Source of the DNA: Lichenostomus cassidix
Taxonomy: Eukaryota > Chordata > Aves > Passeriformes > Meliphagidae
Direction of reading: 5' to 3'
Assembly (NCBI GenBank): GCA_008360975.2
Contig: CM039183.1
Location: 57,338,850 to 57,402,849, forward strand
Length of the DNA: 64,000 bases
The notes beneath the pieces are model-generated. The model was given only the letters and a program-made list of their open reading frames with translations, ran no database searches and was not told where the DNA came from. Numbering within the stretch: the first letter of the stretch is position 1; every line of letters starts with the position of its first letter. Shown in pieces: positions 25,647 to 36,500 of this stretch. The translations under genes and the position numbers were made by a program.

Positions 25647-25660
25647 GCACCATCTAGTGG
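25647..25660 (-). promoter_or_regulatory. CTCF-like motif
   Basis: On the minus strand this reads CCACTAGATGGTGC, which differs from the vertebrate CTCF core CCASYAGRKGGCRS at one position (T for C). It lies about 1.1 kb upstream of the STX7 CpG island, between the TAAR genes and STX7. Occupancy is inference from the motif only. Confidence 0.4.
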
Positions 25661-26729
25661 GAACATGGGGGAAACACCTCTACATGTAGCAGCACTAAAA
25701 TCACTGCTAATAAAAATAGCCTATTGAAAATTAATATGCATACAGCATTCCTGCAGCTAAAAGACATATCAGAATGGCTTTTTTCCTTAGAAACTTTAAT
25801 TCATGGAAGTGAGAAAATGACATTCCCAAGCATCAGTTATCATAAGAACTCTGTGTAGGCATACAAGTCTCTCTATGTCGTCTCTCCTCTCAGCATGCCT
25901 TGAGGCCCAGCAAGAAACATCCATGAAAAGGTTAGTCTTGCCTATTTCAGACCTTTAACTTCGCTGCATTGTGTTTGCAGTTAATTGGACTTCTCTATTA
26001 TTATTTGGTTAGGATGTCTAGTAAGTTGTCCACTGCTTTAGCTATTTGTAAATCTTAGCAACGACCGAGATCTATGATGAAGCAGAATTAAACTTGCGCT
26101 TCCCAATTTCTGCAGCTCTTCCTCAGGCGAGGCTGGGCTCTGGGGAGGAGGCGGCATTCCCAGCAATCGGGCGCTGCGGGCTCTTTGCTCTGTGCCGTTT
26201 ATGTGCACTGCGCACGGGGGTATCCTGCAGATGAAGCAGCCCAGCCCCAGGACCCTGGCGAGCATTTGGCCCTGTCATTGTCCCTTTGAAGAAGCGGGGA
26301 GGACACAGAAGTGCCCCAAATGCTGCTCAGGCAGCCCGGAGGCTCTCCGTCACTTCCCAGGTAGCTGGGCCGGGAGGAGCCCTGGCTGTCGCTGCTGCCG
26401 CCTCCTTGTCCGCCCTGTGAAGCCACCCTTCATTTTTCGTGTCCCTGGCATCGCTTGCCCCCTCTCCCAGCTGTGTATTCTGCGTCTCTGCGTTTAAAGA
26501 CATCTTTAAAGAGATGTACAATCTCCCACTCACTTTCTTTGAATTGTCCGTTCCCATTTAGAGAGGAAATGAACGCAACCTGAAGGCAGGCAAGGCACCC
26601 AGGCTATTAACATAGCAACGTCGTATTTTTTCACTGTCATATTGTTTCATTGCCTTTTGCCCCCTTGCTCCCTGATACAACAGCATCTTTTCCCTAACTG
26701 TCGCTCTCCCCACCCTTCGCCCCCATTTC

Positions 26730-27330
26730 TTCCCTTCGCGCAGGTCTGCGGCTGCCGGGGCTGCCCCGTTCCCCTCGGGCCTGTCGGCAGGCGGGCTGTC
26801 CCCGCAGGCCCGGGCGGAGCCGCCCGTCAGGGGCCGCCCAGCCCCGCTCGCTCAGCCGCCCGTCAGGGGCCGCACCTCCCCCGGCCTCCCCCCGCCTCTC
26901 TCGTCACGGCGGGGCGGGGAGCACCCGGCCCGGCCCGCCCCTCCACGCCCTGCACCGCCACCGCCCCCGCCGCACCCCTGGGAGCGGGTTCGCCGGGGCC
27001 GGGTAAGAGCCGGGGGAACTCCGCTGGGGCGCCGGGGGTGCCGCCCGTCGGAGGAAAGGGTGACCAGGGCGGTGTCCGGCCAGCCGGGAAGGAGCGGGGA
27101 GCCTGTCAGAGGGCGGCGGGAAGGGCCTCGCTGCGGCCGGGGCCGCCCCTCCGTGCCCGGCCGTGGGGCGAGCGGGGCGGCTGCGGGCGAGGCGGGGGCG
27201 GCGGGGCCGGGAGGGGAAGGGAGCGCGGTGTTGGAGCGCGGTCGGTCGTGTCAGCAGCAGCCCCTTCCCCCGCATCCCTCGCCGTGACACCCCCGGTACC
27301 GGGGCTTCGGGCTTGGCGATGCTCTTAGGG
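26730..27330 (+). promoter_or_regulatory. CpG island promoter of STX7
   Basis: An abrupt change to very GC-rich, CpG-dense DNA in an otherwise AT-rich window. It contains a GC box GGGGCGGGG (26911-26919, Sp-family site) and a 20-bp direct repeat (26818-26837 and 26854-26873). The donor-like CGG|GTAAGA at 27002/27003 would fit the end of a non-coding first exon that splices to the ATG exon at 33.4 kb. Human STX7 also has its ATG in exon 2. CpG-rich sequence continues more weakly from about 26.1 kb to 27.6 kb. Long open frames here arise from GC composition and are not called. Confidence 0.8.
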
Positions 27331-30300
27331 GAGAGCCGGGGCCTACAGCCGGTGTTTTACAGCAGCTGGTGTGGAATTGTGGGGCAGGACGGGCACCCCG
27401 CCTTGTGGAAACGCTCCCCTTGCTGTTGCCGGTCCGAGGTGAGCATGTCAGCGGGAGGAGGGGACATTATAAAAGTGGCCGATATAAATACCGAGCCGGG
27501 GCCTGGCGCTATCGCTGTTTTCCTGGTGAATCACTCGCCGCTGCATCAAGGATGGGCGCTTCTTCAAACTCGGCAATTCACGGGAAGGTTTCACTCCGCT
27601 TTGCATGCAGTGCAAGGCTCTACATCTTAATTGAAGAAGCCCAGTGATAAAATCCCAGGATACTTTGCCAGAAGCAATGTGCTAATGTGCTGTGATCCCC
27701 TCCACGAGCTGTTCGAAGGCAGAGGGCTGTGCCAGCAGGGCCAGTGGAGCCCTGATGAGTTATTATCAAGGCTTGTGCTTTGCTGGCAGTGCACGCCTTC
27801 TGCTTAGAGCTTGGGGACTGTGCAAGTACCCTTAATGGAAAAGAAGGAGAAGGGGACCAAAAAGAAAGTTAAAATATGTCAACATTAGAAGACAGTGATG
27901 CTAAATGGTGGCATTGTTACAAACTGTGTTAGTGTTTGTTTCATAAAGACGTCTTTTGTAGTCTTACAGAAGAATATGATGTAGCACTCTTCTTGGTGGC
28001 TTACACTGAAGTGAAACTCTTGGGAGAGGAGAAGAAAAGAGACCATGAGCTATATGTAGTCATTAGCACCCTGATAGGCCTCAGAGAGACTTGGCATCCA
28101 TTGCAATCAGATTTTGTGCAAAGGTAACTTCTCCCTCCGTGCACTTGATCTGAGCATTAGGTGCCATGCAAACAAGCTACCATGAATGGGTTGAATTGGG
28201 TGAGAACATCTAGCATGCCAGATACCTTGGGCTTCTCATCCATCTTCCTTTTCCCATGAGATGTTTGTTGTTTGCCTACCAGCAGCACAAGAAACTTGGC
28301 TCTTCCATATGGTTTCTTCAGGTCCATTTTCAGGCCTCCCATTCCCTCTCTTCCCCGATGGTTCCAGCCCCCAGTGTTCATTTTCCTATTCCTGCTTCAT
28401 CGTCAGGTCTTAAAACGCTTTATGCACTCCTAGGAAACATAATTCTCTTACTTAAGGCATTTTGCCAAGAACTAATATGTTCTCTTAGGCTTGTGTAAGC
28501 TATGTGCTTCCTTAACCTAGTTCATTATAAATATCAGTGTGGATGAATCAGACAATTATAAGCATGTTAATTTTTATCCATATATGCTAAGCTTTGGTGA
28601 TGCAACAGGCCTAATAGAATTTCAGGCTTCTGTAATTTAGTTTTTCATGCTGAGCAGTTTAAATGTCACTGCTTTAAATTGCATCTTTGTTCAACAGAAT
28701 TGTTTTTAAGAAAAATAACTAAAACACTGACCAGTGGCACAATCTAATAACTATTTCAAAAATCCCCAAATGCAGAGCTGTTAGACGATGCAAGCTTGAT
28801 TTTAGTAGGTTGCAGCATCAGTAATGTGGCAAGGCTAAGGGAATTGTACAGAGTGAATGGGAAATGACCTTCTCACATCTCTTTTGTTAGTGTTGCTGCA
28901 GTTCTATGTAAACTTTGCTTGCTTTTTCCTACCCTGCTTGAAATTAAGTTTGAGTTCTACCTGAAACTAGAGGATAAAAAAATAATCTGGAAATCTTATT
29001 TTAAGAAGGCAAGAAGAATTTCATTTTATTGCCACTTTGTTTGCATATTTGTTGTGCTTCTCAGTTGGTTTTCTATTATGGGGGCCTACAGCCTGCCTAT
29101 GGACCAGAATTTCAGCACATTAGGAGCTGTAAAAGCACTAAATGGAAAATGTAATATCTGTCTCTAAATATTTTAGCTTAAGTATAAAGGAGAAAAAGAC
29201 AAGTCCAGGAAAAAACTTAACCTCCCTCATCCCCAGTTGTGAAAATAATGACAGATTTTATACTCGCCTGTCTCTTACTCAGTTGCTGTGAGTCAGTTAC
29301 GAGAATCCCTCAGGTGCTGTATCAGGAGGTCCTTATCTTTTCTGTAGCTAACATTGTGACTTGTTGAAATTTTTCCCTAAGTCTTTCACAGTTCATTGCT
29401 TTTGCCTATGTTTTTACCCTGCTTAAAGGATTTTGCACTTCTTTTATTTGGGAGGGGCAGTAGTTTATAAAGGAAGCCACATAGTGTTTAAGAGAAGCTT
29501 TTGTTACTGTGACCTTTATTTAGAAAAAAAAAAAAATCCCATATGGAAAGCCCCATGACTTGTCTCTGGATACTTAAAGGCATAAAATCAGATTTAAATT
29601 CAGATCAGATTTAAATTTTCTAGTGTTCTATGGAATGCAGTATGTACTTCTTGCTTTCTTAAAGTTAAGGGTCCATGTAAACATTTCTAGGTCCTGGTGC
29701 TATAACACTGCTCAAATGGTAAACTCTTAACAGTAAACTGTTGCTTAAGGATTCTTATCCTAATGTGTATGGGCTAGATTTCTGGGAGAAGAAGAAATCT
29801 TTCAATATCTAAATGGAAAAATACAAAATAGATTAGGTGCTTATTAACTGTAGCTGAATGGAGTCTGCGAGATATTCAGGTGACTGCTGTGGGATCTGAC
29901 ACGTGCAGTGCTTGTCACATCACTTCCTTTTGTCCTGATGGCGATTTCAGGAATGACAGTGGGGAGCTGCTTAGATGTGGAGTCCCCACTTTCTCTACAT
30001 TTACAGCCAATGGAGAAGTGGATTTGTTCTCATGCCTGACAAACACCTTTCTAGAAAATATGTTGATGCTAAGGTTTATTTTTTGTTTTGGTATGGAGTA
30101 ACAGTGTGATGTAGGAACCAGTTAATGCAAAAATTATGAAAAATATATATCAGTCCTTTGAATTCTTTGAATGTGCAGTGAGGTCCTGCTTCAGTGAGTG
30201 TTGATGAAATGTTTTGATTTTTCATTTCATTTGTGCCTGTAGACTCAGTTCTGTGGACTTTCTTCAGTAGCTTGACAAGCTGAATTGCCTCTAGGTATAA

Positions 30301-33300
30301 TGTTGAGCAGAAGATAAAATGTTCAATCAGAAACTCACACCTGACTGAAACTTTTAGAGGAACTGAAGACTACCACTAGTGCAGCTCTGTTCCAGTTTGA
30401 AGGCAAAGTGTACTTCCTGCAACTGCAGCAGGCTTTTAACTTCCCTGTTTTGTAAGTTGTGGAGCCAGTAATACCAACATACGTCACGACAGAGTAGTTA
30501 AATGCTGGGAAAGTGAAAAGGGGTAATTTCTGTGGAAATTTAGTGTCTTGGTGAATGCTCCTGTCACCCTGGATGGAAGGAAGTGCTTGGTGCATGCCTG
30601 TTTTGTTTCCTGGTGGTTGAAATCCTGACCTTGTCTAGGTCATTAGCAAAATGCCAGTTGACTTTCCAAGGGCTCAGCTTATCTGTGTTTTCAGAGGAGT
30701 TTGAGTAACTCAGCACTAACAATGGAAGGGGTGTGAGTGGAAGCAGGGTGTTCATCTGGTTCAGATGCCCATGCTGCTGTGAGAGCTAGAAGGAGAAAGT
30801 GTGGTGAAGACTGGGAGGTGATGAGAGCTGATGGTGACCTCTTACCTCTCTTACTCTGTCGCCAACCTGTGTTACTAAAGTACTCAGGAATAGCATTGTT
30901 AGCAGAAGAATGTGCATGGAGTAAATCAGCTGTGAATTTACATGGCTATCCTACAAATTTACCATAAATCTCAATTCTTAAGTATGTGAGTTGATACAAA
31001 AAATGTTTCAACAATTAGAGGTACATGTGCAGATGAAAAGCCAAACTTATCCTGTGGACTTTGCAGTCTGGCATCTGAACATCTTCTCATTATCTGTTGT
31101 GTTTGGCTGTAGTAGAAAGTTGAAAAATTCTTATGTATTGAACAATCTTTACATTTGTCAGTGTAGTGCAGTGTAACTTGTTTAAAGATACTTACAGTTA
31201 GCTGTAGAAATTTGCAGGACAAAAAAAGAAAAGCAATAACTGCTTTTGTCAAGACTTGGATGAAATATTCAGTGTATATCTCTTGATTGTAAAGATGTTC
31301 CTGAGAACAGTGTTACAGGCAGCTCTTTGGTGAACACAAATATGAAAGAAGAAAAAAAAATTAAATACTATTTCAGTTATTTCTACACAAGGTATTTTGG
31401 TGTTTTGCTTAGCACCTGCATTTTAACTTTAACATTGATCATATGTTTAACTTTTAACATTAACTATAATATTTAACTAAGAAGTTTTTTTAGTCAGTGC
31501 TAGCATTTTAGTTAGCATTCTACTAAGGTGTCTAGAAATAGTCATAACTTCAAAAAAAAAACCAATCTGTCAGCAGTTTTGAGAAATCTTCTTTTTCAAC
31601 CATAATTTTTAGGTAGTTTCTTTGGATTTTATGCCTATGATTGTATTTTCCACTGAACTGGTAGATTTCCTTACTTAGTCAATACAGCAAAATATAGAGC
31701 CATGTAGTCGCTGTAAAGTTTGCATGGATTTGGTTTTACACTACATATTTAATGCAGTGTTGCCTGGATTTTCCAAAAAGTTCAAGCATTGTTATGCCAG
31801 CCTTGGCCCAGATAAGTGGGATTTAGGCTGGCTGGCTGACTGACTTCAGACTTTAGTCAAAATAACTTGAATCTGCATGTGGTGCAGACAAAGTCAGGAA
31901 ACGACACTGCAGACAGCTATCATGACTCGCAGGTGATAGTGCAGCAAGTAGAAGAGTGCAAATACACTCCCTGGTCACCTCATCTGCAGTCATGTTGTTC
32001 ATTACTAGGGGATACCTCAGGGTGTGAAGACTCCACGCAGTGTTTGGGATCATAGTGAAGCAGCCATTTCAAAATCATGCAGGGTTTGTCTTCATGGTAG
32101 CAGCAGCTTGTTCATGTGGCACAGGTGATGTCACCTGCAGGGCAGTGGGGGTGGGCCTGACCTCTGTAGTTTCGTCCCTGGTGAAGTTTTGATGTCATGT
32201 ACAATGTCAGGACCACAACAATATCTTGGCTCCACTAGAGATCATTTCATGTTACAGAGATATGAAAACAGTCATGTTTTACAACAAGCAAGGTGTCGCT
32301 GCCTGTATTAATACAGGCATTTCTGAAGGTGGAAGGAAATCGTATTTGGCAGCAAGGACTGTTAATTGTTAATATTTTTTTTAAAGTTTGTAAGGACTTG
32401 AGTCTGCAAATTGTAGCACAACTGCTATCATACTTGACAAATCAGTTGGCCTTTACATTTCCTTATTTTCACACATTAAATGTGCTTTCTTTTTCTCTAT
32501 CCCTGAAACTGAGTTTTAGCAGTGTCTCTTAACCAGAAGCTGACAGGCCAGGAGAAGAGGACATTGCTTGGAAGGCACATGGTTTGGGTTGAACAGTGGA
32601 AATGTGAGGAAGCGGTCAAGTTAAAATGTTGAACCTATGAAGGTGATGTGCAGGAGAGCACAGCCTGGATGAAATTGTGGGAATATGTTGGATGTGTGTG
32701 TGTGTTTGATCAGTGTGTGTTCTTAGTGCAGAACAGATAAACTGCCAGTTTTAATTGGCACAGGTATTGTAATCTGTGTCTTATTAATTTAGATTTATCA
32801 TAAAAGCACACGAGGTTGTGCTGAAATTTGATCTGTATGGATGGAAAAACACCCTTAAAATGTGTTTAAATACCCAAGTTGTTGGAAAATTAATTAATAT
32901 TGACAAATGCAGCAGCTGAAACAGAATAAAGTGGTAATCCATAGAATTTAGGTGACACTGGGTTAAACTAAAACTAAAGTTGATACAAATGATTGCTGTT
33001 AAGAGGAAACTGGGTGCTGCCTTCTTTCTGATGTCTTGTGTGATATCTGCTGGGGTGTTTTTCCAGTGGTTACATATGCTAGATTGTAGTGGTGGGATGG
33101 ATGATAGATGGTATGGAAATAACAATATAATTAGTTTGGGACATTATTCTTCAGAGGATTTGGCATTTTTAGATTAAACATACAGCTTCCTTCTGGATTG
33201 GCAACAAATGAAAATTATACTCTTTCTTTGATTACAGAGGGGAAAAGACATAAGTTTGACAAAAGATAAACTCCATCTTTGAAGTATGGTGCTTTTGGAG

Positions 33301-33413
33301 AGGATAAACATTAGTCTATGGAGTTTTCTTTAATCTTTTCCCATGCATTCTTCTTCAAGATGATGAAGACCTTTATAAACAAATGACCAAAGCATAACTA
33401 TTGTTTTCTGTAG
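27003..33413 (+). other. STX7 intron 1 (inferred)
   Basis: About 6.4 kb between the inferred non-coding exon 1 and the ATG exon. No protein-like frame was seen. It contains TATA-like sequences at 27468-27474 and 27483-27490, a GT-rich stretch near 32694-32722, and a 14-bp segment repeated with a 17-bp period (29587-29617). The acceptor candidate TTGTTTTCTGTAG ends at 33413; a less good alternative ends at 33460. Confidence 0.5.
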
Positions 33414-33472
33414 GTAGAGACTGTCTGACTTTTTCCTATTGTGGATGACCTTGACAGCAGATCTACTCAGCC

Positions 33473-33554
33473 ATGTCGTATGGACCGGGTTTTGGGGATC
33501 CTAATCAACTAGCCCAGCGTATAACTTCTAACATCCAGAAGATCACACAATGCT
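33473..33554 (+). CDS. STX7: STX7 coding exon 1
   Basis: Encodes [20 protein letters not shown] and the next seven residues, ending in the first base of codon 28. The donor is GCT|GTAAGT. The start context is CAGCC-ATG-T. The exon probably begins at 33414 with 59 nt of 5' UTR. An out-of-frame ATG at 33445 lies in that UTR. Confidence 0.97.
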
Positions 33555-36500
33555 GTAAGTTGCATTTAAGCATGTTTTGTGTAAAATTTTAGTAATGGTG
33601 GTGCCCTCATTCAAGGTGAGTTTCTCAGATTCATTTATGGGAATTCGCTCTGACTCTGCCTACTCATTTGACAGGTTTCTGGCACCCCACACAGCATGTC
33701 CAGTCCTTCCTCCATGTGTATGGTTAGCTGTGATCTGCCATGGCAAATATAGGTAGTGTCACTCTGTATTCATCAGTTTTGCCCTGGCCAGTTCAATGGC
33801 CCCTTAAGATGGTAGGTTGAGGTGTTTGCTGAGCAAGGATTGCATCAAGTATTCGCTGAAGCTTGAATTGTTTAGCAGGGACAGAAGCTGTGGCCTTGCA
33901 GATTTCCCTTGGGAGTACATCTTTGATATGTAAATAAGATTCTGCAAGATTTAATATACAAGTGCTTGGTTTCCTGCTACCTAGTTTTTTTAGCCACCTA
34001 ACTGGTGTATTCAAGCTAGAAGTTAGTTAGGCTGCTGAGATTTTCAGTTCTTTTTCCCTTTTCCTCCATTTTCCACATTATTTTTAATGTGTATGTGTGT
34101 GTGTAGGAAGAAAATACAACTCTATTCACAAATTTTGCAAAGTATACGGTTTGTCAGAAGGGAGGTAGCCATGAAAAACATGTGGCTAGTTTTGGTACAG
34201 GTATTTTATGTTGTGCAGGATGCAGAGTGCATGCGGAAATTAGCATTTTCATGTTAAAACTTCAAATGAATTCTGATCAGTAAAGTATGTCAGTTTTTAT
34301 TAAAATTTTGGTCTTTGTTTTGCAAGACAAGTTCTAGAAGTTGGTATTTGTAGCACAGGTTAGTGGTACAGTGGTTTTTTTTTTTCTATTTTTTCAGTTA
34401 CAATTTGTATTTTCTTCCAGAAGGGATTTCTTAAGATCTCAACAGATGGGAACAAAAATTTCAATTTTGCCTTATTGAAAAGTTTCTGTACATCAGGGTT
34501 GTATTTCCACAGCCTAAAATTAACAAACTGACTCTGTAAAAGTCCTTATGCTTTATTTCCTAAAATCTACTCAGTGGATTCATTCAGTTTCATGGCTTCT
34601 AACTTGGTCTTCCAGAGGCAACTGCCAACCTGTGACAGACACTGAGGCTCCAAGATGTAAAAAATAAGGTATTTTTGTCAGGTGAAAACACAAAGTCAAG
34701 TCAGTGATTGAAACGGGAGTATTGTGAAAGTTGCTGAACTTAATTAACTGTCTTGTGCTGGACTTAGTGATTCCTTAATCTCATCTTTCCTCTTCTGTCT
34801 CTTCCTTTTGCTGCATCTCCTTCCCTTGTGACAAACAAAACATTCTAAGAGCAAGCTGCCCAGCTTAGATAGAAGAAGATGTGCCAGAAGGGTTATCTGC
34901 AGTCCTGCTGTCTTTTGTATTGTGAAATTTAGATGGCTAAAGTCTGAGCAATAGATAGGTGCTACTAATCCAAGACCCAAGCCCAAACATCTCCTAGCCC
35001 CACTGCTTCATGGCTTCAGAAACAAAAGCTTTGCCCTGAAAATCTTCAGCCTAGCATTTTTCTGGTTGTGATAGGTACACAGCTGGATTCCATCCCTTGT
35101 CCTTCTGTAGATTTGACTGAACTGTAACCACTCAGTTATTCTTGCAGTCCATTCTCTATTAGATTTTATGAGGATCTGGATCCTGTGGACATCTTGAACT
35201 GAACTGAAGTCTTCCTGAACTGAGCTTTCTAAGGGCTTATGTACCCATGTCTAGCTCTTTTTTTCACATGTGTAGTATCTGTCAAGCTTTCTATTGGAAG
35301 GTGTGAGCTGCAGGAACTTCCAGTTGAATGGGAAGAAACCTTCAATCTTAGGGACCTATAGTGCTAGTCAGCTGCTGAACACATCTCTTAGACTGCAATT
35401 TATGATCTTGGTTAGGAAGAAGGGGGAAGAGACACAGGAATCTGGACCCTAAATGCATGGTTTTCCGTCTAAGCAGTTGACTTGGTTTTGCACTTCTGCC
35501 CAGAAATGCTTAGCATTTGTGAGAGGTGTCAACATGTTTGAATTCTTCTTAGTTAACTGGGAGGTGTGTAGATACTCTGCATTTTCAGAGTGAGATTAAT
35601 ACAGGAAGAGAATTTCATTTCAGATCACCAGACTATTTCAGGAGTTCCCTCAAAACTAATTCACACTTCTGCTAACATGCAAGCGAACTGGGAATACTAC
35701 TGCAGAGACAGAGATGAGATACAGATTAGCTGAAAGGAAACGGGCCCTTTCAGCTAGAAGCTGGCCCTTTAACTTGTGTGAGAAACACAGAAGAACTTCC
35801 TATATTAGATAACACCATGCTGCCAAGATTTCATAATACACCAGAGTTTATAGGAAGTAGCATGGGTCAGAACAACAGTCTTTACTATAACATTTCTTCA
35901 AGGTTGAATCATTTCATGCGCACCTTCTAAGTAATAAATCTGATCTGTTTCAAGATAAAATATGTATATTAAGTACCTCACACTTCATAATGCATGGGCA
36001 GAATGCTGCTGTGGTATTAATACTCTCCATTCTTTCCTAGTTCATGTAGTCCACTGTTACTGATTGACTAGGAAAGCTCCTCTCTAGGCTGGTTTAACAC
36101 ACTATATCAGTAATTATATCAGTAGCAAGATAGTATTGATTTGGGTTGTTCTGTGTTAATGGGAGGACTTATATTTGTGTTTGGTAACATCTTGGTTAGC
36201 CTTTTAACTTTAAATAACAGATTTTATTATCTATTGATCCAATCATGCAGTTGGTTGTTTTGTTGAAGATGTGTTGAGAGCTGTAAATTGCTTCTGCCTT
36301 GCACAAACCTTTGTTCAACTATTGCAATAAAAGCTATCTTTAGTGGGCTGTTTGAGCTTCTTTGGAGGAGAGGGTGTTGGTAAGTCCTTTTTAGGACCTT
36401 GAAGATTGAAATTGAGCTAGCTAATGGGAAGCAGCATATGCTGCTGTCTGTACTGTGAGTTCTCTTACACCTGCCTGTATTTGAGATCCCCGACGCCAGA

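Larger units (their letters stand above)
13219..26000. other. TAAR2-STX7 intergenic block
   Basis: About 13 kb in which no TAAR-like or other protein-coding frame was seen on either strand. In human the equivalent interval carries TAAR5, TAAR6, TAAR8 and TAAR9. It contains a candidate retroviral LTR (about 19.38-19.70 kb), a perfect 16-bp-stem hairpin (19844-19889), T/G-rich simple sequence (18375-18443), a poly(T) run (about 22354-22370), an acidic-codon-like GAA/GAT tract (about 23585-23616) and a CTCF-like motif (25647-25660). Confidence 0.6.

Noticed and set aside
26642..27630. Long open frames of 155 and 228 codons (+ strand) and 128 codons (- strand) in the CpG island
   Set aside because: Products are Gly/Ala/Pro/Arg-rich with no domain. 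Open frames in several overlapping phases are expected from GC-rich DNA with few stop codons, and the place fits a promoter and a non-coding exon.
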